A stretch of 64,000 bases of DNA, from contig NZ_BMNH01000003.1 in NCBI RefSeq assembly GCF_014646355.1, forward strand, positions 372,001-436,000. Direction: 5' to 3'. Below, piece by piece: positions 58,673 through 64,000 of this stretch. The first letter of the stretch is position 1; each line of letters opens with the position of its first letter. The stretch is from Nonomuraea cavernae. GTDB taxonomy: Bacteria > Actinomycetota > Actinomycetes > Streptosporangiales > Streptosporangiaceae. The position numbers and the translations under genes were made by a program. The notes under the pieces were generated by a model. That model saw only the letters and a program-made list of their open reading frames with translations, had not been told where the DNA came from and did no database searches.

Positions 58673-59908
58673 TCAGGCCCGCTCCCGCCTGGGCGGGAAC
58701 TCGGCCGGATCCGTGATGGCCTTGCCGGGGGCGCGGGCGTACGTGATGCCTCTCAGCAGCCACTCCACGGGCCCGTATCTGTGCGTACGCAGCCACCAAT
58801 GGCTGTAGATCGCCTGTCCCGCGAAGAGGCCCACCGCGATGAGCACCTCCAGCGGCGGACTGACCCGATCCACCAGCGCCAGGCCGTAACCCGTGAAGAT
58901 GAGCGCGCAGATCAGCGACTGCGCCAGGTAGTTGGACAGCGCCATCCGGCCGGGCGCGGCCAGGGCGCGGCCGAGCCGGGGCAGACGCGGCAGCAGCCGC
59001 AGGAACGTGGCCGCGTAGGCGGCGGCCAGCAACGGCGCGGTCAGCAGGTCAACCGCCTCGCCGGCGAACTTGTGCACCATGCCCGTCCACGCCGACAGCG
59101 TGTAGACGAACGCGCCGCCCAGCCCGGCTGTGAAGCCGATCCACTGCAGTCTCCTGAGCGCCGCGGTGTGCGCCCGGAGGTCGCGCAGCAGGCCCAGCTT
59201 GCCCACCGCGAGCCCGATCAGGCACGCCGCCAGCACCGCCGGGCCCTGGAAGAGCACGCGCAGCACGACGATGAGCGACAGCTTGCGCAGGTGCTCGGCG
59301 ACGATCTGCGCGGCGGACCCCGCCAGCGACGCGTCGGACTTGATCGCCTCCGCGGTCCCCTGCGACACCGTCCCCGCCAGGTCCAGGCCCGCCCCTGCCA
59401 GTACGGCCAGCAGCACGAACCCCGCCGCCAGCACGCAGGTCAGCACGATCGCCAGCACGACGGCGGTCCTGGGCGTGATCCGGCGCAGCAGCAGGAGCGC
59501 CAGCCCGGCCACCGCGTAGGTGGTCAGGATGTCGCCCGGGAAGAGCAGCACGGCATGGGCCAGCCCGAGCACGAAGAGCCCGGCCAGCCGTCGCAGGAAC
59601 ATCGGCGTGAACGCCAGGCCCCGCCGCGCCGCCGAGTCGATCTGCAGGGTGAAGCTGTAGCCGAACAGGAACGAGAACAGCAGATAGAACTTGTTCTCCA
59701 GGAACATCGTGACGGTCCACCGCACGGCCCAGTCGAGCGTCGAGCCGAACGCCGGCTCCGCCAGCCCGGCCATCCGGTAGCCGGAGGCCAGGAAGGCGAT
59801 GTTGACCACGAGGATCCCCAGCAGCGAGAACCCGCGCAGCGAGTCGACGGCCGTGATCCTGGTCGCCGGCCCGTCCACGTGGACGGGAGGTGTTCGCTGT
59901 GCCGTCAT
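58673..59908 (-). CDS. DUF418 polytopic membrane protein
   Basis: 411 residues with about 9-10 helices. The N-terminus has ITAVDSLRGFSLLGILVVNI, the FENKFYLLFSFLFGYSF-like core is present as LENKFYLLFSFLFGYSFTLQ, and RMALSNYLAQSLICALIF and GPVEWLLRGITY lie near the C-terminus, all typical of DUF418. The family is related to membrane acyltransferase-like proteins, but its function is unknown. The ATG at 59908 precedes VHVDGPATRITAV. It is monocistronic by spacing. Confidence 0.82.
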   Translation of the reverse strand: MTAQRTPPVHVDGPATRITAVDSLRGFSLLGILVVNIAFLASGYRMAGLAEPAFGSTLDWAVRWTVTMFLENKFYLLFSFLFGYSFTLQIDSAARRGLAFTPMFLRRLAGLFVLGLAHAVLLFPGDILTTYAVAGLALLLLRRITPRTAVVLAIVLTCVLAAGFVLLAVLAGAGLDLAGTVSQGTAEAIKSDASLAGSAAQIVAEHLRKLSLIVVLRVLFQGPAVLAACLIGLAVGKLGLLRDLRAHTAALRRLQWIGFTAGLGGAFVYTLSAWTGMVHKFAGEAVDLLTAPLLAAAYAATFLRLLPRLPRLGRALAAPGRMALSNYLAQSLICALIFTGYGLALVDRVSPPLEVLIAVGLFAGQAIYSHWWLRTHRYGPVEWLLRGITYARAPGKAITDPAEFPPRRERA

Positions 59909-59950
59909 CGGCGAACATCCTTCCGCAAAACCTGAGCGTTTCCTGTGAAT

Positions 59951-62900
59951 TCAGTTATTCATCGCGATAAAGATGAATCGCTCGATGATGACTCCGACTG
60001 CCACCAGGAACGCCGGTATGGCCAGGTACAACAGCCGCCTGCGGGCCCGGCGAGCCCGGTCGGGGCCGTGCAGCCGGATCACCTCGTAGGCGAAGAACGT
60101 GATCCACGTCACCGCCAGCGCCCCGATGCCCACCGGCGTCCAGGGCGAGGTGGGATCGCCCCGCCCCTTGTACGGCTGGGGATCCGGGATCTCGGTGCCC
60201 CTGACGAACGTCTTCCAGGTGTAGAGGGCGGCGTCCTTGTTGGAGTAGACCTTCTTCAGGTCCGGCGAGGCGTCCAGCGCGGCCCGGAACCTCTCGTGCC
60301 AGTCCTCCGGGAAGCCCTCGTTGAGCTGCAGGTAGCTGACCTGCCCCCGGCTGACGACGAGATAGGTGTTGCGCGGGCTCTCCTTGAGCTTCTGGACCGC
60401 GCTGGCGATCTGCGTCGGATCCTTGTGAACGAGCGCCTGGCCGTTGAAGTTGACCAGCTCGACATCCTTCTCGCCCCAGGGCAGTGTCGGGGTGACCTCC
60501 GGGCCCTCCTTCGGCACCAGGTAGAGCACCCGCGCGCTCGGCTTGTCGTGGTCGTACACGTAGTGCATGGCCGCGACCTCGCCCGAGGTCACCCGTTCGA
60601 ACTTCTCGTTGCCGTAGCGGGCGACGAGGAACGCCATGGCCAGCACGACCGAGACGGACGCCGCGAGGACGACCGTGACCTTCCTCGTCACCTCGGGGTT
60701 GAAGCGGACGTTCCGCCTGCGGATGGGGATCGTCTCCTCCCGCACGTCCGCGCTGTCGGCGGGCAGGTTGGGGAAGAACGCGTACGCGGCCAGCAGGCAG
60801 GCGCCGGGCAGCGCGAACATGTAGATGCGCAGCCCGATCTCGCCGCCGTAGCTCTGCAGCCCCAGCGCCATCACCGGCACGCAGAGCAGGATCAGCGCCG
60901 CCCGGTCGAACACCCCGCGGCGCAGCCTGCGCAGCAGGCCGGTGGCGGCCAGCGAGAGGATCACGACCAGGATGCCGAGACGCGCCTGGAGCACCAGCGC
61001 GTGCGCCGGGTCGCTGCCCTCGATGCGGTCGCCGGTGTTGCTCTGGAAGTTGTCGAAGATCCTGCCCAGTCCGCCGAAAATCGTGTCGATCTGGCCGGCC
61101 CAGAACCCCACGGCCTCGTAGCTGATCCAGGCCAGCACCACCAGGCCGAGCGAGAACGGCAGCGCCCAGGTCAGCGACGTCCGCTTGAAGATCAGGAACG
61201 CGGTCACCACGCCGAGCATCATGAACGGCGTGATCTGGTGCGAGGCCGTCGACGCGAAGAACAGCGCCAGCAGCAACGTCAGCATCAGCAGCTTGTCGGC
61301 CCGGAACATCCCCGTGTTGGCGATCTCGCCGGGCGTCATCGCGTCGAGCCGGCCGAGCAGCTTGCGCAGCCCCTTGGGCGGCACCGGCTTCGTGCGCGGC
61401 TCCACCCGCCCGAACCAGCGCAGCAGGATCGCCACGAAGGCCAGATACAGCGCGAACGTGAAGCCCTGCGGCGAGAAGTAGTCCTGTCCGATCCACTGCA
61501 CCAGCACGAACAGCAACGCCGCGAACCAGCGCGCCCGCGTCGTCGCCACCACCTGGCGCAGGATGAGCACGAAGGGCAGCAGGTAGAGCAGGTTGGACAG
61601 CAGCGGCGTCCACTGCAGGATCGTGGTCATGTCGCTGATCCCGGCGGCCTTCGTCACGAACGCGAAGAGCGCGAAGTAGCCCGGCCAGCCCATGCGGGCG
61701 TCGATGTTGATCGCCGTCTCACCGGTGCGGCCGATGAAGTCGACGAACCCCGCGTGGATGTACGCCGTGGGGAAGCGCGGCTCGTCGGCCACCAGCGCGC
61801 CCGCGCCGTGCAGCGCGAACGTGATGACCGCGATCTGGAACAACAGCAGGAACTTGCGGTCGGTCGACTGCGCCACCGTGACGAAGAACGCCACGAGCAT
61901 GATCAGGATGGCCGCGAACGCGCTCGCCGGCAGCGCCGCGATCAGGCCCAGCCCGTTGATCTCCGCCGGATCCACCCCGCGGAACGGCCCCGGGGACGCG
62001 CGCAGCGCCAGGACGTACATGACGAGGGCCTCGACGGTGAGCAGCACCGGGAGCCAGGTGGGCGCGCTGTGCAGCAACTGCCGCAACCGCGCCGCCACCC
62101 CCGTGCGCTGCCGTCCCGCCGTCCCGCCCGCCGTCGCGCTCTGGGGCGCCTGGGGCGCAGGAGCCTCGTGAGACGCGTGCTGAGGCTCTGCGGGGCCAGG
62201 AGGCTCCTGAGACGGCCCAGGCGTCCTCTGAGGCGCCTGTGGCGCCCTCTGGAACGCCACCGTCGGCCCGGACCCACTCTCTCCGGGCGCTTCCTTGCCC
62301 GTGTCTCCGGCCGAGATCCTCGCACTCTCGGTGCGGAAGTCATCCTTATGCCCGGCGCCTGTAGGGCCGGAGTCCTCTTCACCGGCGTCGGCACCCAGCG
62401 CCGTCGTCGACCTCCCACCCGATGGGCGGCCCACGACCGGCATCGCCGCCGTAGGCGGATCCTCCACCCCGGCGGCCCCCGCACCAGAGGCGGCCCCCGC
62501 ACCAGAGGCGGCCCCCGCACCAGAGGTGGATCCCACGTCCGAAGCCGAGCCTCCTGCCGCGCCGGCTGGAGGCGCGTCCGGGATGGGAGGACCGCCCTTG
62601 CCGACCTGGGAAGGGCGCCCGCTGCCGCCGCCGGGCGTGCCGGTGGCGGGCAGGACCTGCGTGACGGTGTCCTCGGCCTGGGAGGTGTCGGGCGCGCCGT
62701 CCTGGACGGGCGCCGCGCCCCGGGAGGCGGCCGTGCGGGACGACGGGCTCCCAGACGTGCCCTCCGCCGCAGACCTGGCGGACGTGTCCTCCACCACGGG
62801 AGTGGCGGACCTGTCCTCGACCAGGGATGTGGCGGACTTGTCCTTGGCTGGGCGAGTGGCGGACGTGTCCTCGGCCGGGGGAGTGGAAGGCGTCTTCGCG

Positions 62901-63451
62901 GTCCCGGACGGAGTGGAGGGGGGTGCGCCGGTCGAAGAGGAGGCGGTGACGTCGGGGACCGTGGGCGGGCCGCCGATGCGCAGGGTGGGCAGGCGAATCG
63001 CCGTCGTCACGTCGGAGTCCGCCACGCCGCCGTCGCCGTAACCGTCGTCGCCGTCGTCCGCAGCGGCCGGACCGTTCGCGGTGGCCGGACCATTTGCGGT
63101 GGCCGGACCGTCTGCGGTGGCCGGACTGTCCGCGGCGGCCGGACCGTCTGCGGTGGCCGGACCGTCTGCGGTGGCCGGACTGTCCGCGGCGGCCGGACCG
63201 TCTGCGGTGGCCGGACCGTCTGCGGTGGCCGGACCGTCTGCGGTGGCCGGACCGTCTGCGGTGGCCGGACCGTCCGGTGACGCGGCGTCGGCGGGGTCGC
63301 CGGACTCCCCGGAGAGCGTGATCCGGGGAATGATGCCCGTGGCGTCCGGATCGAAGGGCACCTCCGGCTCCTCCTCACCCTTGAGCTCTGAGGAACCCGT
63401 GATCCCGGTTGTCATGCCATCGCCGTCCCGTTGCCTCACGTTGACCATCAT
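59951..63451 (-). CDS. Large GT-C-like membrane protein with hexapeptide repeat region
   Basis: 1166 residues. The first 470 or so are cytoplasmic, disordered and Ala/Pro/Ser/Thr-rich. Within them, residues of about 55-130 are 12 copies of a D/N-G/S-P-A-T/A-A hexapeptide. About 14 helices follow (LPVLLTVEALVMYVLAL onward), and an outer stretch with HAGFVDFIGRTGETAINIDARMGWPGYFAL, SPQGFTFALYLAFVAILL and SHQITPFMMLG is reminiscent of GT-C oligosaccharide transferases. A late outer domain has YVYDHDKPSARVLYLVP and YLVVSRGQVSYLQLNEGFP. ATG 63451 overlaps the upstream stop (ATGATG). It belongs to the next polysaccharide locus with the flippase upstream. Confidence 0.7.
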   Translation of the reverse strand: MMVNVRQRDGDGMTTGITGSSELKGEEEPEVPFDPDATGIIPRITLSGESGDPADAASPDGPATADGPATADGPATADGPATADGPAAADSPATADGPATADGPAAADSPATADGPATANGPATANGPAAADDGDDGYGDGGVADSDVTTAIRLPTLRIGGPPTVPDVTASSSTGAPPSTPSGTAKTPSTPPAEDTSATRPAKDKSATSLVEDRSATPVVEDTSARSAAEGTSGSPSSRTAASRGAAPVQDGAPDTSQAEDTVTQVLPATGTPGGGSGRPSQVGKGGPPIPDAPPAGAAGGSASDVGSTSGAGAASGAGAASGAGAAGVEDPPTAAMPVVGRPSGGRSTTALGADAGEEDSGPTGAGHKDDFRTESARISAGDTGKEAPGESGSGPTVAFQRAPQAPQRTPGPSQEPPGPAEPQHASHEAPAPQAPQSATAGGTAGRQRTGVAARLRQLLHSAPTWLPVLLTVEALVMYVLALRASPGPFRGVDPAEINGLGLIAALPASAFAAILIMLVAFFVTVAQSTDRKFLLLFQIAVITFALHGAGALVADEPRFPTAYIHAGFVDFIGRTGETAINIDARMGWPGYFALFAFVTKAAGISDMTTILQWTPLLSNLLYLLPFVLILRQVVATTRARWFAALLFVLVQWIGQDYFSPQGFTFALYLAFVAILLRWFGRVEPRTKPVPPKGLRKLLGRLDAMTPGEIANTGMFRADKLLMLTLLLALFFASTASHQITPFMMLGVVTAFLIFKRTSLTWALPFSLGLVVLAWISYEAVGFWAGQIDTIFGGLGRIFDNFQSNTGDRIEGSDPAHALVLQARLGILVVILSLAATGLLRRLRRGVFDRAALILLCVPVMALGLQSYGGEIGLRIYMFALPGACLLAAYAFFPNLPADSADVREETIPIRRRNVRFNPEVTRKVTVVLAASVSVVLAMAFLVARYGNEKFERVTSGEVAAMHYVYDHDKPSARVLYLVPKEGPEVTPTLPWGEKDVELVNFNGQALVHKDPTQIASAVQKLKESPRNTYLVVSRGQVSYLQLNEGFPEDWHERFRAALDASPDLKKVYSNKDAALYTWKTFVRGTEIPDPQPYKGRGDPTSPWTPVGIGALAVTWITFFAYEVIRLHGPDRARRARRRLLYLAIPAFLVAVGVIIERFIFIAMNN
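63061..63279 (-). repeat. 12-unit, 18-bp coding tandem repeat
   Basis: Twelve 18-bp units (GGACCGTCTGCGGTGGCC-like on the + strand) encode the D-G-P-A-T-A hexapeptides of the preceding protein. Units differ at few positions, so copy number probably varies. Confidence 0.92.
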
Positions 63452-64000
63452 GGGGCCCCGGGCGACCCCTGAGCGACGGTTGGCTGCCCGATTTCGCCGA
63501 ATTTAAGAATTTTGCGGAGACTTCCGAAGATCAAAAGGGCGACCAGAATCTGGCTGAAGAGCATGCCGTAACCGACCGCGTTCACGCCTGCGAAGGGGAA
63601 CAGCACGACGATCGAGATCAGCACCGTGGCCGCCAGCCCGATCTGGACGATCGCCAGGGTGCGCGCCTGGCTCTGCGCCCGCAGCGCGCTCAGGTAGATC
63701 TCGATCAGCACCCGGGGCAGCACGGCCAGCGCCATCAGCCGCAGCAGCGTCGTCCCCTCCGCCGCGAACTCGGACCCGAAGACGGTCAGGATCAGCGGCG
63801 CCGCGAGGATCGTCACCGCGATCACCGGCGCGATGATCAGGAAGGCCCGGCGCAGCGCCCTGCGGCAGTTGCCGGCCAGTTGCGCCCGGTCGAAGGAGCC
63901 CTCGACGGTCAGCGACACGGCCATGTTCATCGCCAGCAGCTCGATCATGCAGCCCAGCGTGTGGGCCATCGAGAAGCGGCCGAACGTGGCCTCGCCCACC
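63448..64000 (-). CDS. Polysaccharide flippase, C-terminal part
   Basis: 183 visible residues of an oligosaccharide flippase (MOP superfamily), 5' end beyond the window. It has paired helices (FLIIAPVIAVTILAAPLILTVFG, then EFAAEGTTLLRLMALAVLPRVLIEIYLSALRAQSQ, the usual MATE/Wzx repeat) and a C-terminal cytoplasmic tail. It shares its stop with the start of the large GT-C-like gene, so both belong to one operon. Confidence 0.75.
   Translation of the reverse strand, partial: VGEATFGRFSMAHTLGCMIELLAMNMAVSLTVEGSFDRAQLAGNCRRALRRAFLIIAPVIAVTILAAPLILTVFGSEFAAEGTTLLRLMALAVLPRVLIEIYLSALRAQSQARTLAIVQIGLAATVLISIVVLFPFAGVNAVGYGMLFSQILVALLIFGSLRKILKFGEIGQPTVAQGSPGAP

Noticed and set aside
63061-63279. 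18-bp tandem repeats as a CRISPR or satellite array
   Set aside because: They are in frame and code for a hexapeptide repeat; no spacers.
59945-63280. 1111-codon open frame on the + strand
   Set aside because: It is antisense to the GT-C-like gene, composed of low-complexity Arg/His/Gln/Gly sequence, and has no recognisable domain; it is a by-product of GC-rich codon bias.
1-64000. Mobile elements, prophage or integrase genes
   Set aside because: No transposase, integrase or flanking terminal repeats were recognised in any frame; the only tRNA shows no adjacent duplicated 3' end.

Overview
The window is GC-rich actinomycete DNA, with strong G/C bias at third codon positions and many GTG starts joined by 4-base stop/start overlaps. 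Mixed leaderless-looking and GGAGG-led starts, an L-lysine 6-transaminase, Ser/Thr kinases with long Pro/Thr-rich exteriors and an LPXTG-type protein fit a filamentous actinomycete, probably Streptosporangiales. The taxon is inference; there is no 16S gene here.

Region 1 (1-13.1 kb). The 3' part of lat is followed by two of three paralogous polytopic membrane proteins (1437, 5780; the third is at 29195), a WbpA-type nucleotide-sugar dehydrogenase and a methyltransferase. Two ice-binding-type (DUF3494) secreted proteins lie in inverted orientation around a secreted collagen-like protein.

Region 2 (13.1-25.2 kb). A long + strand run encodes an AsnB-like amidotransferase, a GT4 transferase, a Wzx-like flippase, a CE4 deacetylase, a formyltransferase, a DegT aminotransferase, a GT2 transferase, a fused sugar acetyltransferase/3,4-ketoisomerase, GtrA, RmlA and RmlB. 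RmlA, RmlB, the fusion and the aminotransferase form a full route to a dTDP-3-acetamido-3,6-dideoxyhexose. A bidirectional terminator at 25.2 kb ends it.

Region 3 (25.2-41.6 kb). A 1175-residue secreted protein with an N,N-dimethylformamidase-like core and three DUF4082 modules is followed by the third membrane paralogue, a Wzy-like membrane protein, a second GT4, two sugar-nucleotide epimerases, a WecA/MraY-type initiating transferase, a Wzc-type tyrosine autokinase and its low-molecular-weight phosphatase. A DUF4012 protein and a small LPXTG protein close it. Regions 1-3 read as one large Wzx/Wzy-type surface-polysaccharide and cell-coat locus.

Region 4 (41.6-56.4 kb). This holds a stand-alone LuxR-type HTH, tRNA-His next to orn, a DUF2510 protein, a pseudokinase-like membrane protein with two Ser/Thr kinases, a divergent PNPOx/MocR pair with an inverted-repeat operator, a FemAB-like/DegT pair, a phosphotransferase and an SDR.

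Region 5 (56.4-64 kb). This holds a membrane-anchored GH39-like hydrolase, an ArsR/VOC pair with a 24-bp operator, a DUF418 protein, and the edge of a second polysaccharide locus (a 1166-residue GT-C-like protein and a partial flippase).

The most unusual signal is a two-part upstream element. Box 1 is GGCAAGGACAT. Box 2 is a CANRCTTGC-like box ending at an A 68-69 nt downstream. It precedes all three membrane paralogues, one ice-binding protein and the DUF4082 protein, and suggests a co-regulated surface-coat regulon. No insertion sequence, prophage or CRISPR array was seen.
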